Assembly: GCF_000499845.2 (NCBI RefSeq)
Contig: NC_023757.2
Coordinates: 37,719,314 to 37,783,313, forward strand
Reading direction: 5' to 3'
Length of the DNA: 64,000 bases
Origin: Phaseolus vulgaris
Taxonomy: Eukaryota > Streptophyta > Magnoliopsida > Fabales > Fabaceae
Part shown: in pieces, positions 38,859 through 50,351 of the stretch
Numbering within the stretch: position 1 is the first letter of the stretch
Layout: every line of letters starts with the position of its first letter
The notes under the pieces: model-generated
The model's input: the letters and a program-made list of their open reading frames with translations, nothing else
Told to the model about the DNA's origin: nothing
The model's database searches: none
Position numbers and translations under genes: made by a program

Positions 38859-39234
38859 TATTACGAAGTGGACTTTAAGCCTAACTCAACCCCATAAAAC
38901 CGGCTCATAGGGTTGAGGTTTGCACCCACTTATATACAATGAAGGGCTATAATCTCTAGTGTGGGATCTCCAACACCCCCCTCACGCCGAGAGTGATAGA
39001 TAGAAGCTCGAGCGTGGGACTATATATTATGGGTGGTCCGATAGTGGCTCGATAGCGGGTGGCCTGATAAACCCAACAAACACTCGCTAGGATAGGCTCG
39101 AAATGGCTCTGATACCATATTACAAAGTGGACTTTAAGCCTAACTCAACCCCATAAAATCGGCTCATAGGGTTGAGGTTTGCACCCACTTATATACAATG
39201 AAAGGCTCTAATCTCTAGTGTGGGATCTCCAACA
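38859..39234 (-). mobile_element. TRIM (terminal-repeat retrotransposon in miniature), intact structure
   Basis: A 376-bp element on the minus strand. Two 117-bp LTRs (38859-38975 and 39118-39234) differ at about four sites. Each LTR reads TGTTGGAGATCCCACACTAG at its start on the minus strand. Next to the 5' LTR lies TGGTATCAGAGCC (minus strand, 39105-39117), the initiator tRNA-Met primer site. Next to the 3' LTR is a purine tract, GTGAGGGGGG (minus, about 38976-38985). The target duplication ATGTA is exact at 38854-38858 and 39235-39239. The 142-bp interior has no open frame, so the element must move with enzymes from another LTR element. Confidence 0.93.
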
Positions 39235-39239
39235 ATGTA

Positions 39240-40606
39240 TAGAGTGATATTGTATAAGATATTTACTACTTTACTTTTTCCTTTTTACTTGATTCCCTAT
39301 GTAACACATTGCATATAAGACAACAATCATGGTTGTTAGTTTTTTTATTATATTGTTAGAATTTTATTATGGTCAACCAAGACAATGCCTATTGTATGGT
39401 TATCTAACACCTTGTTAACTTTGATAAGATATTGACTTGTGCATTTAGCTCTTTCGATGCACCAAGTAATTGTAAATCATTAACGGGTTTAACCATTTAT
39501 TTTAATTTAGTTAAGTAGTATGGCAGAATAAATCATTTGCTTGAAAGTTTTCAACTACTTGTTTTGTAATTGGTTGAGAAATATTATGGACAATGAGTGT
39601 TGTAACTCCGAATCTCTTTACCTAATATATTTTTGCTATCAAAGTTTCTATGATTTGTACTTGTGTTGAATGCAAATCTCAAGGATTTTTCCACAAATAC
39701 CTCTTTTAACCCTTCAAGGATTATCTTTTGTCAGAATTATGGTCACAGCTTTTTTTATTCACTAAGTTTCTTCCACTCGTTTCTTTCTTGTAATACAAAA
39801 TTTCTTGTTCCTCACATTCTTTCCCTCTTTTGTGTTTACAATGGTGCATGTGTTATTTTAACAACTCCATAATAATGGATACTTTGTTGACTATCTCGAA
39901 AAAATAAAAGATATATGTTTTATTTTCTTAATCATCTTATGATAATTGTTAAAATTGGAAATGTTTGATTCATGGTGAAATTAGTGGAAATACAACTCTT
40001 TGAGAAGTGAAAATTAAAGAAGTTGGAGTGGAGAGTCCTTTAATCGTGCATATAACAATAAAGTAAGTGATCTTAACTTTGTGATTCAAAATGAACTTAT
40101 TGTAGAAATATAACAATAAATCAAATTAAGGATGTCTTAAAAAGAAAAGGGACCAACTATCTTGCATGGGTGGTATATTTACATATGTTAGATTTAAGTT
40201 GTGACAATTGTGTTTAGTAATACAATGTTATAAAAAAAACGTAGAAATTTGTGGAAGAAAATGATGTTTTGGACCATGTAGAATTTCTAAAAGATTACAA
40301 GAGAATTGGTATAAAGAACTAAATGTGATTATGACAATCTTTAATGTCCCAAGACTTGTTACTAACAATTTTACCAAGAAGATGATATTGTTTATAAAGA
40401 GACATTTTCAACAATCTCACAAAGGGATTCCTTTCAAATCCCTTTCAAGATATCATAGTAGTTTATTATGACTTTGAGTTAGATAAGATGGATAAAAAAT
40501 TTGTCATCTTAATAAAGATTTAGAGAATAATATTTATATGAATCAACCAATGAAGTTCTAAATTAGAGAAAATGAATTGATGGTATCCGAACTAGAGAAA
40601 TCAATA
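39240..40606. other. Spacer with no gene seen
   Basis: Open frames are short; 39663-39872 matches nothing known. Parts around 39960-40600 look like old, degraded repeat sequence, but I could not assign a class. Confidence 0.4.
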
Positions 40607-41034
40607 CACTATAAGAAAATCATGAAATAAAAATCAATTTTTAGAGACCAAAATAATTAGTTACTATTTGATTAAATTAGATAGACTATTTTATAAACTA
40701 AAAAAATTATTAGTATCTAAAGTAGTTTCTATTATTAATAAAATTATAAAATAATTTCTAAATTGGTATTTAACCATTAACTACTAATATTTTAGCTACT
40801 TACTACATTATATTCTAAATTACTCTTTATTAGTCTTTTAGAGATTAAATTATAATTAAAAATATTAATTGGTTGCTAATTAGATACCAATTTAGAAACT
40901 ATTTAACAATAATAGAAACAAATTTAGAAACAATTTTTTTTAATTTCTAAAATGGTCTCTAATTTAGTTACTATTGCAACTAATTATTTTGGTATCTAAA
41001 ATTTGGTTTATATTTCATGATTTGTCTTGTAGTG
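40607..41034. mobile_element. CACTA-type MITE, copy 1
   Basis: 428 bp, opening CACTATAAGAAAATCATGAA and closing with the inverted partner that ends CTTGTAGTG. The 3-bp target duplication ATA is present on both sides (40604-40606, 41035-41037), as expected of the CACTA superfamily. The inverted similarity runs well over 60 bp inward with mismatches. No coding capacity. Confidence 0.85.
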
Positions 41035-41085
41035 ATATGTGGATCAAAAAAAATTCTCACCAATTATATTTTCTTAAGTTTATCA

Positions 41086-41530
41086 CACTACAAGAAAATC
41101 ATTAAATAAAAACTAATTTTAGATACCAAAATAATTAGTTACTATTTGATTAAATTAGATAGACTATTTTATAAACTAAAAAAATTATTAGTATCTAAAG
41201 TAGATTTTATTATTAATAAAATTATAAAATAATTTCTAAATTGGTATTTAACCATTAACTACCAAGATTTTAGCTACTACATTATATTCTAAATTACTCT
41301 TTATTTAGAGATTAAATTATAATTTAAAATATTAATAGCTAAAATCTTAGTAGCTAATTTAGATATCAATTTAGAACCATTTTATAATTTTTTTTATTAA
41401 TAATAGAAATCACTTTAAATACAAATAATTTTTTTGTGTCTAAAATAATATCTAATTTAGTTAATATAGTAAGTAATTATTTTTTGTCTCTAAAATTTGT
41501 TGCTATTTAATGATTTTCTTATCAATAGTG
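41086..41530. mobile_element. CACTA-type MITE, copy 2
   Basis: About 445 bp, highly similar in sequence and order to copy 1, which lies only 51 bp away in the same orientation. It opens CACTACAAGAAAATCATTAA and closes ...ATAGTG. Flanking triplets are TCA and TTA, one mismatch, so the target duplication is slightly decayed. No coding capacity. Confidence 0.8.
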
Positions 41531-44500
41531 TTATTTTCTTTGTATTTGAGGAGAAAATTATTGATCAATGTATAGAGATCAATATTAATAGACATAAAAT
41601 TATACTTTTATTTTACTTTTATTTTGGATGTTGATAATATATTACTTATAACTAATGATATTGTTTTCTGTAAATAATGATTTAATCATTTTTAATGTGC
41701 ATTATATTTATTTTATTTATTTGTATATAATGCGTGTAACTTCACATTAATCAAGCATAAATTTTAATGTTTCATGCGAGAGGCATGTAATTTTAATAAA
41801 TTGGTAAAAATAAACAAGGAAAAAATTATAAATAGATTAAAGTTGAATTTTTTAAGATAATTGTTAATTATTATTATTTTTTTTAATAAAGTTTTCGTGT
41901 GATAATTGTTAATTATTTGGCGAGGGTAATAGTTTTAAAAAACTTACTTATATTATTTTTTTAATCAACAATAAAAATTTAATAAATAGGAGTACTCGGA
42001 GTACTCCAATTCATGTACAAAAATTCCCTATGTTGGAGGAATGAGGTTTCCATATAAAATGTCTAAACATAAACATATTCTGCACATATAATTCTGATAA
42101 GCTTAAACCTCTTTAAAAGCATCAGGATATCAATACATAAATCAAATTATCTATCAAGGAATCAACAATTTAGTCCAATTACAGATTATAAGTTTATCAG
42201 CTCAAAAGAAAGACTTTGCCTCATTGCCATCTACTGCAGTTTTCCAATCATTCATTATGATTATAGTTGTACCCCAAAGAAATTTCTCTCATGCAAACCG
42301 AGAATTCAGCCAAAAGCAAAGAAAAGGCGTTAATCATCAACGTAGTGATTTTAAACATTCATATACATTAATACACCAATCAGAATAAGAGAAATTTGAT
42401 TTTGAAAATTTATATTCATTAATGTGAAATAATGTCCCGTTTTTGTTGAAGATAGATGAAGACTCTCCTCAACTTAGTTAAAGAAAGTGTTTGATGTAAA
42501 AAATCCTTTTAAAGGATGGTGTATTGTATTTCATGGTCCTTATTAGGTTAGAGGTTTTTTAAATATACCTTTTACATCATGATCTACCTCATATCTCATA
42601 ACCAAAGTAATGAACTCAAACACTAAGAATTTTTTACAAAGTATTTTCAAAATCTGTTTTTAAGTTTTCAAAAACTAGTTTATTGAAAAAAAAATAAAAA
42701 ATGAATATGTTGTTTTACAAAAATTACTTCCCTTAATTATTACATTATGTATGTTGTGAACGTGGTGTATATTAAAAAAAATGAAATGAGTATGTTTTTT
42801 CTGGAGATATTTTGTAAGCTGGATTAAAGGTGACACTTGAGTTATAATGTTCCAAAGGAGTACTTGAAGAATTATTTGTCTACCATCAAGTAGTAAATCT
42901 AAATATAGGAACAACTTTATAAAATAATAACTGGATAAGATTTTCATATTCTGTCCAAGAGATCACGTGTGGCAAGCAAATTACAAAACTTTAGTGTGAC
43001 AGATTGATTCCGTTTTTGGTTGTGTTTGAATGCAAATATAGCTCATAAGAAAAAAACACATGTTACGTTTGTTCAACTCAATGATTTTTTTTGCACTGAA
43101 CCACATGATACGATGACCCAAAAGTATGCTTTTTTTTAGAGGAATCAATTTTTTTTTCTAAAGTGAAAAATTTCAAATTAATTTAGTTAGTTAAAATAAA
43201 TAAATAAAGTTTAATTATTAATAATTTTTACTAGAGATCAACCTTGAATCGAGTGAGAACGATTCAATCTTTAGTTGAAGATATCGATTACTTCTCTCGA
43301 TCTTTTTTCTTTATTTGCTGTTTTATTTTAGAATTGGTGATGTTAAAATAAGTGGAAAAAAGATTAGGCAAAATGTGAGATGCACAATAATAAGAAAAGA
43401 ATATGGTGAAAATGGCAGAAGGGAGGAATATTCTGACAGGAACTGCAAATGGGCCACGCAAAAGGGATATTCAGAAGAAGGACGATAGGAAAGAATATTA
43501 TGGACACGTGTCTCGAGGATAATAATAATCTCATTTTCTTTTTTTCTTTTACTCTTTTTCTTTTCTTTTTCTTAAGGGAGAAAAATAAATAAAATAAAAT
43601 AAAAGGAAGAATCCGAAGAAAAGGGGTGAGTTGGAGTTTAGCTTGTAGAAGAAGACTGAAGTTAGAAAGCAACCAACCATTTTTATTGAAAGCTCGTGGA
43701 ATTTGATGCAATCTTCCTCTCACTTTCACACCCACACTGCTTTTTCTTTTTATTTCTTAATTGAAAATCTCATAATCTTTACTTGGTGCATCCTATGAAG
43801 CATGGGATGTAAATATTTCTAAATTTAACCTAAGAGTTATACTACTCACACTGTAAGACAATGTTACACGTTCTCACAAAATAATATCTCAGATTATGAT
43901 GAAAAGTTTTAGGTTTTTACAAAAAGATTTTTGTGTTTTGTGTTTTGTGTTTAACATAGTACTATTGATTAAGGTAATCCATGAGGCGTAGTTCATCAAC
44001 AAAGTGGTTTTTATTTCAACATAGGCAGAACAATTTTAAGTCTTAATAAAAAAAGGACTTCACATTTTTTTTAAAAAGATTGTAACTCAGTTATGTGAAA
44101 TTTATGAGATCATTATTGATAAAATGTTTGAAGACTAAAATACGTACATGTATTTATTTTTCTTCTGATTCTATCAAATTTTATTTTACAAAGAGAAAGT
44201 ATGAAGGATGAAGATAGTTGAATAAGGGTATTGATGGTGATGACACAAATATAATGACCACTATGAATAGAATGTTTTATAAACAGAAATTTATTTTCTA
44301 ATACAGTTTGTCCAAAGCATAAATGTTTCACGGCTTTGAAACTATGTTTCAGGTCAAATATTAAAAAAAAGGCCAACATTTTAACTGTTATAAGTCAGGT
44401 AGGTGAATGAATATAGGGAAGTTAAATTGAAGATTGATGAGTAAATTCCAAGTTTACTCTCTTAATCTCTAACTATGCAATGACATTAACAAAAGATTAT

Positions 44501-44692
44501 CTAAAATATAAAAGATCGTAGATGTTTAAAGAATAGAGTGGGATTCAACTTGAAACAAAACTACAATACCACAATGTTCGGTAGGTTATATATATAATGT
44601 TTGATAACTTATATATGGATTATTAATTATAAGTATTTATTAAAATAATACATTAAGTAATTGATAAATATGAAATGATAGAAATTAACATG

Positions 44693-44696
<4 letters not shown>

Positions 44697-44738
<42 letters not shown>
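44697..44738. repeat. (TA)n microsatellite
   Basis: Long alternating TA, interrupted once by TATATGTATATA. A second tract of similar type is at 45180-45206. Confidence 0.85.
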
Positions 44739-45179
44739 AATTTTAATTTTTGTATTGATAAAATATATATTAAGTATTTACAATTTTAATTTTCAATTAA
44801 TTTTAAACTCTTGTAATTATATATTTATAAATTCTTTTTTAATTACATTTATTTTATTTCATATTGTGTATTATACTGTTAATTTTATATTATATTTTGA
44901 AATATTTTCAATAAAAATTAAAAAAATAAAATAAAAAATTCTGTAGATATTTTCATTATATGAATTAGTGTAATGGTTAAAAAAACATACTTTTAAAAAT
45001 AATATAGTAATAATACAAAAAAAGTCTAATGGTCTAAATAAATAGCATAATACAAAAAATATTGAAAACTCAAAATAAATATAATGCCTATTGATATTAA
45101 TAACTTAAAGCATAATGTTTTAATAATAAAAAAGCAATTGTAAATAGTATAATATTTAAAATTAACAATGAATTCTAAA

Positions 45180-45211
<32 letters not shown>

Positions 45212-47065
45212 TTAAAATAAAAAAAGAGAATTTAATAAATATTTTATAGGAATTAAAATAAATAAATATAAAAAAATAAACAACTATAATTTTTTTTTAA
45301 AAACGTTGAGTGATCTTGAAAAATTGTTACAAGCTATTAAAAAATTATTATAAAATATTAATAACAAGTAAAAAAAAAAATTAAACAAACTAAAAGTTAA
45401 AAATCACCAAAAATAACTTGCCAAAATTATCTATTGCAATATATAAAATTTCAAAGACGAATTATCACATGTTAATCAACTTTTGTTTTTGTCTTTGCAT
45501 TAATTATGTTATTATAATTATCCAGTCTTTAATTTCATCCATTTTAATTTCTTTAACTTGTGCATTTTGAACAATTAATATAAATATATTTACTAGCTTT
45601 ACTTTGAATACATTTGTATTTCTTTGACTTATTTTAGGAAGTTTAAATAAAGCATCATATACGTCTTATACCTTCATTTGAAACTGTTCCGAACATTTAT
45701 AAAATTCATGACTTATTTTATAAGATTAAAAATGGACTAAAAACTATGTATATTCTTTAAGTAGTTTTGACTTTCTAAAATTCACAATTAAATGATTTAT
45801 TGTGGCCATAATAATTTATTATTGATACTACATGAAAGTTTCAGAATAGCTTTGAAATGAATAAGTTTTTTTTATCAAAGTGAATAAGTTTCATAGATGC
45901 TTAAGGAATTGTTGAGAGAATAATGTGAATTACACTAAGAAAAGCTATCATAACCAAAAATGCAAATAATACATATGTTTATATCACTTTATCAAAAAAT
46001 CATCTCACACATGAAATTTTTAAGAAAATAAGCTTTCAGCTTTCTTCATAAGAAAGTTGTATACTATAAGGTTTGGCTAATAATTTTATGAAAAAATAGA
46101 GTTTGATTTTATTGTTTGTGTGAAACCAGCAAAGAATCAAAATAAACTAGCTGTGATTCAATCAATCAACTATATCAACTTAAGAACTTTTGAAAAAACC
46201 CTGGTTCCACCTTATTGTAAGTGATGTTTCTGCACCTGGCTTTCTAACCAAAATAACGAAAATTCTTTTAACATGCAAAAGAGAATCTTTTTAGCTTCTT
46301 ACCCACTTCATTAAAGATAGTAGCAGAAGAAGATTCTCCTCTGCTAGGCTCCTTTATCACTCTTTTAGAGGATGATTTCTTTTTTCTTCCCTTTAAGCTT
46401 AGTGGGTTGTGCTCCCTTAATTTAGAGTCGCAGAATTGGAACTAAGATATTCCTTTCTTGGAGGCAAATATTTTATTCTGTACAGTGAGTGTCTAGTTTT
46501 TTAGATTAGATATTCCTCCTCTTCCCTCAATGCACTCCAATTCATGACAATTATGCAACTTTTGGACTCAAAGAGAAAGTTGCAAGGTATTTTGATACTA
46601 AAACCTATTTGAATATGTGCTTTCCCTCTCCTTCTTTCTCCCTTTCTCTTTATTCACTGTGTTGGTAAAAATTATGTTGATGGTATATGCTCCCCCACAT
46701 TTCAAAGTCTTTCCATTAATTAATCATCACAGATTCATTAATTGCTGCTGTAACAGCAATAGCATACATGGGTATGGAGCTATGGATACCCACAACACCT
46801 ATGTTGCACAACACGTGGCCAACATCTGCATTCATGTTCATTTCATAAAATCATTTTTTTTATCATTCCTTCAGCATGAGCTATATATAGCTACCAAGTA
46901 CAGAAACTACACTATACCTATGCAGTTAGAACTAACACAATCCTATAATTTAATCCTAACCTTCCCAATCCTCAAAACACATTTATATTTGTAAAGGATA
47001 TATTAGAAATTCAAATTCAAAGTGATTTGAAGGTCTATGATTAGATAAAAATGAGTATGATGAAA

Positions 47066-47183
47066 AATATACAGATAGAAATACCACTAGATACAAATAT
47101 ACAGATAGAAATACCACTAGATACAAATATACAAATAGAAATACCACAAGATACACATGACATGCATGTACATACATACACAT

Positions 47184-47234
<51 letters not shown>
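47066..47234. repeat. 30-bp minisatellite (3 units) followed by (TA)n
   Basis: The unit ATATACAGATAGAAATACCA plus ten more bases (CTAGATACAA) is repeated about three times from about 47068 to 47155. After a short link an uninterrupted TA tract runs from about 47187 to 47234. Open frames across it on both strands are products of the repeat and not genes. Confidence 0.85.
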
Positions 47235-47238
<4 letters not shown>

Positions 47239-47689
47239 TACTTTATCCCTAAGACTTTTTGAACCAAAAATTCATGAATATATCCTGTAAATCAAGATAT
47301 ATCTCTGGTGAAAAGAAGAAAGTATAACAGGAAGAAAAGAAAAGGAACAAAGATGATAGAACTCTAATAAGATTTTGATTTGAAATTGTTGGAGAATCTG
47401 AGTCTTATTTGGGCACAGGCGTAGCTAGTATGAAAAGAAAGCCAAAATAAAAGAGGAGTACATGAGGGATAAAAAGAGAGAAAGGAGTAAAGAAAAAAAA
47501 GGAGTAACAGTAAGAAGAATCATCTTTTGTATTAGTGATTTTGAATTCGTACAAAGAACACTAAGAGGTTCTAAAACCAGGCTCTAAGCACATGACCCTC
47601 TTATGTCAGACTCTCTGATTCCTTCTAACACAGCACCTCTCTCATTTTTGCACTTTTTTTGCATTGGTTCTTTGTAGGAAGTTACTTCC

Positions 47690-47860
47690 CTCTGCTTTAT
47701 CCCATGCTTTTTCTTTTCTTTTCTCTCTCTCTTGAACCTGCTTTATTCCCATTGAACTCACCTCTAAAAAGAAGACGATCCCCCCTCGATCCTCCTGTGT
47801 TTAGAAACAACACTACTTCCCTTTCTCTCTCTCACGCCCCACCAAAAACCACAAAGGAAG
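47690..47860 (+). promoter_or_regulatory. Pyrimidine-rich 5' leader of the EFM-like gene
   Basis: CT-rich stretch with TCTCTCTCTCTTG-type runs in the 300 bases before the start codon, a common feature of plant 5' untranslated regions and core promoters. No clear TATA box was assigned. Confidence 0.35.
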
Positions 47861-47986
47861 AAGCCAAACACGCTCTTTTGCTCTTGTTTGTTCCCACATA
47901 CCACCCTGTTCCTATTCTGGCATGAACATATCTTAAACAGTGTGTGCTTGTGAATCAGTTGCTATAACTAAACGTGAAATTAGGGA

Positions 47987-50351
47987 ATGGCATCACCATC
48001 AGAACTAAGTCTGGATTGCAAGCCCCAAAGCTATTCCTTGCTACTCAAATCATTTGGAGATCAAACTGATCAGACCTACAAGCTTGAAGAATTCCTCTCT
48101 CGCTTAGAGGAAGAACGTCTCAAGATTGACGCCTTCAAGCGTGAGCTTCCTCTCTGCATGCAACTTCTCACCAACGGTACACAATTCAAATCATCCTTTT
48201 ATAAAATCCACCAATAAATTAATTCAACATACAGAATCCTAAACCTTAAATATTCAAGCTTCCGATTCTATTTTAAATATACAGAAACATAGATAAATAG
48301 ATGCAACACTAACAAATTAACTCTTTCAGGATTTTGTTTTCTTATCATTCAGATTTTTCTAATAAAGTCTAGTTTGCATATACGATTAACCTTTATAATC
48401 ATCTTCTTCTTATATTCAGGATATCTCTTTGGTAATTTCTCTTCTTTTTCTTTTCCACCCTATCAATTTGTCCACTACTGTTTCCTTGAATGCTAATTTG
48501 GTATTGAACAACTACTGATCATTGGGTAGAAGTGAAATAATATGCAACCATGATTTATTTCAATAATATTCTTTTGTGCACACCAAACAATTTAGTAATT
48601 ACCCACACAATTATTTTCTTTGGAACAGCCATGGAGGCTTCAAGACAGCAACTTCAAGCCTTTAAAGTAAACCATGGCGCAAAGCCAGTTCTTGAAGAAT
48701 TCATACCCATGAAGCACTTAGCCTCAGAAAGCTCAGAGAAGGCAATAAACATGTCTGACAAGGCAAACTGGATGACGTCTGCGCAACTGTGGAGCCAAGC
48801 CAGTGAAGGAACCAAACAACAACCAACATTAACATCACCCAAAGAAGCTGATATAGGGTTCAGCATCAGCCCCAAGCTGGCTCTAGACAGCAAACAGAGG
48901 AACGGTGGAGGAGCCTTCCTTCCATTCTCAAAGGAGAGAAACTCCTGCCAAGGCTCTACATTGCGGCCTCTACCTGAACTGGCCCTTGCCTCTTCGGAGA
49001 AAGAAATGGAGGACAAGAAACGTGCAGAGGTAGAAAAGGGAGTTTCGTGTCAGAACAAGAAGGAGAATTCAGGCAGTGATGGAGCTGTGGTTGATCAAGG
49101 AAAAAGTGGTAGCCCAGTTGCATCATCTCTTGCACAAACAACAACAACCACTGCTCAAACTCATAGGAAAGCTAGAAGGTGCTGGTCACCAGACTTGCAC
49201 CGTCGATTTGTTAATGCTCTCCAGATGCTTGGTGGATCACAAGGTAAATAACACTATAACTTAACATAATTCACTGTTTCTTTGTTTCTTCGGGAAATAT
49301 TCATTTTTTCGTGTCCTACAAGAAAAGAAAAGCTTATTATAAATATAACAGATTAAGCTGTTATCTAATTGAAAACTAATATATATGACGAGATTTTTAG
49401 CTTTATAATATCAATTACTTTGAAGGTTGTAATAAAGAAAGGGAATTCTATTTCTTTTCATGGTCTGTGAAAATGAAACTTAACAAATAAATTAACCATC
49501 AAACATGCACTATGAGAAAATAATAAAGATTGGCAAGAAATAAAGGTTCATTTGGATTTTACAATGAATAATTATGTGTGACTTTGAATTTTTGACAGTG
49601 GCAACCCCAAAGCAGATAAGGGAGTTGATGAAGGTTGATGGTTTGACCAATGATGAAGTTAAAAGCCATTTGCAGGTAAATGTTTTTCTATTTACTCTGC
49701 ATGTATGTTCAGACAGACAGGCACCATTTTTGTTGCTGTACTATTACTGTCATTTGTCCCCTGACGTACCATTCTGCATTCCCAAACGAACTTTTTGTAG
49801 TTTGTTATCGTCTTTTTTCTTTTTAACCAATTAATTAGTGGAAAATTCATAATTCCATTTCTTAACTATTTTCTTAACAGAAATATAGGCTTCACACTAG
49901 AAGACCCAGTCCAAGTCCTCAAGCGAGTTCAGCAGCTCCCCAGCTCGTGGTTCTGGGCGGAATCTGGGTCCCACCGGAATATGCCACTGCGGCACACACA
50001 GCCACCCCTACTCTTTACGGTGCCCACCCAACCTCTCACGCGCCTCCGCCACACTACTGCACCGCCACTCCTGTGCCTCAAGAATTCTACACTGCGGCGC
50101 CGCAGCAGCAGCTGCTTCCGCCTCCTCCACCGCACCACAACGCGCTGCACCACCTGCACATGTACAAGGCAGCGACACACGGCCATGGATCGCCGGATTC
50201 GGAAGTGCCTGGCTGCGGAGAGCGGTCGGAGAGCATAGAGGACGGGAAGTCGGAGAGTAGCAGCTGGAAAGGAGAGAGTGGGGAGAACGAAGGGGAGAGG
50301 AAAGGGATTGGTGAAGAGAGCAATGGGAGTGAAATCACTCTGAAATTCTAG
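47987..50351 (+). CDS. EFM: GARP/MYB-like transcriptional repressor, EFM (EARLY FLOWERING MYB PROTEIN) ortholog
   Basis: Complete four-exon gene: 47987-48176, 48629-49243, 49599-49675 and 49881-50351, all GT/AG with matching phases; 450 residues. Nuclear DNA-binding repressor. In Arabidopsis, EFM represses the florigen gene FT and links temperature and light cues to flowering. The N-terminus holds [20 protein letters not shown] and a [20 protein letters not shown] helix ending in [10 protein letters not shown], diagnostic for the HHO/EFM group. [10 protein letters not shown] follows at about residue 85. The single GARP domain (about 243-300) reads [20 protein letters not shown] ... [10 protein letters not shown] ... 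[12 protein letters not shown]. Exon 3 is only 77 nt and lies inside this domain. The C-terminal part has [13 protein letters not shown], His/Pro-rich runs, and ends NGSEITLKF, matching EFM rather than the shorter NIGT1/HHO proteins. A pyrimidine-rich leader (about 47690-47860) precedes the gene. Confidence 0.95.

Larger units (their letters stand above)
41531..47640. other. AT-rich spacer
   Basis: Contains (TA)n tracts near 44697-44738 and 45180-45206. Open frames at 42675-42947, 43364-43735 and 46617-46994 have no recognisable product and biased composition. The stretch 46310-46990 is less AT-rich but shows no coding pattern. A short minisatellite and a TA tract close the region, followed by upstream sequence of the EFM-like gene. 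Confidence 0.45.

Noticed and set aside
38859..39234. Cassandra-type TRIM
   Set aside because: The LTRs lack a 5S-RNA-like segment as far as I can see, so only the general TRIM class is claimed.
43364..43735. 123-codon minus-strand open frame
   Set aside because: Low-complexity hydrophobic and Lys-rich runs, no family match, no splice context.
46617..46994. 125-codon plus-strand open frame
   Set aside because: No recognisable domain and no conserved-looking motifs; probably chance.
47051..47290. Open frame encoding repeats of IQIEIPLDTN
   Set aside because: It is the translation of the 30-bp minisatellite followed by a TA tract, not a gene.
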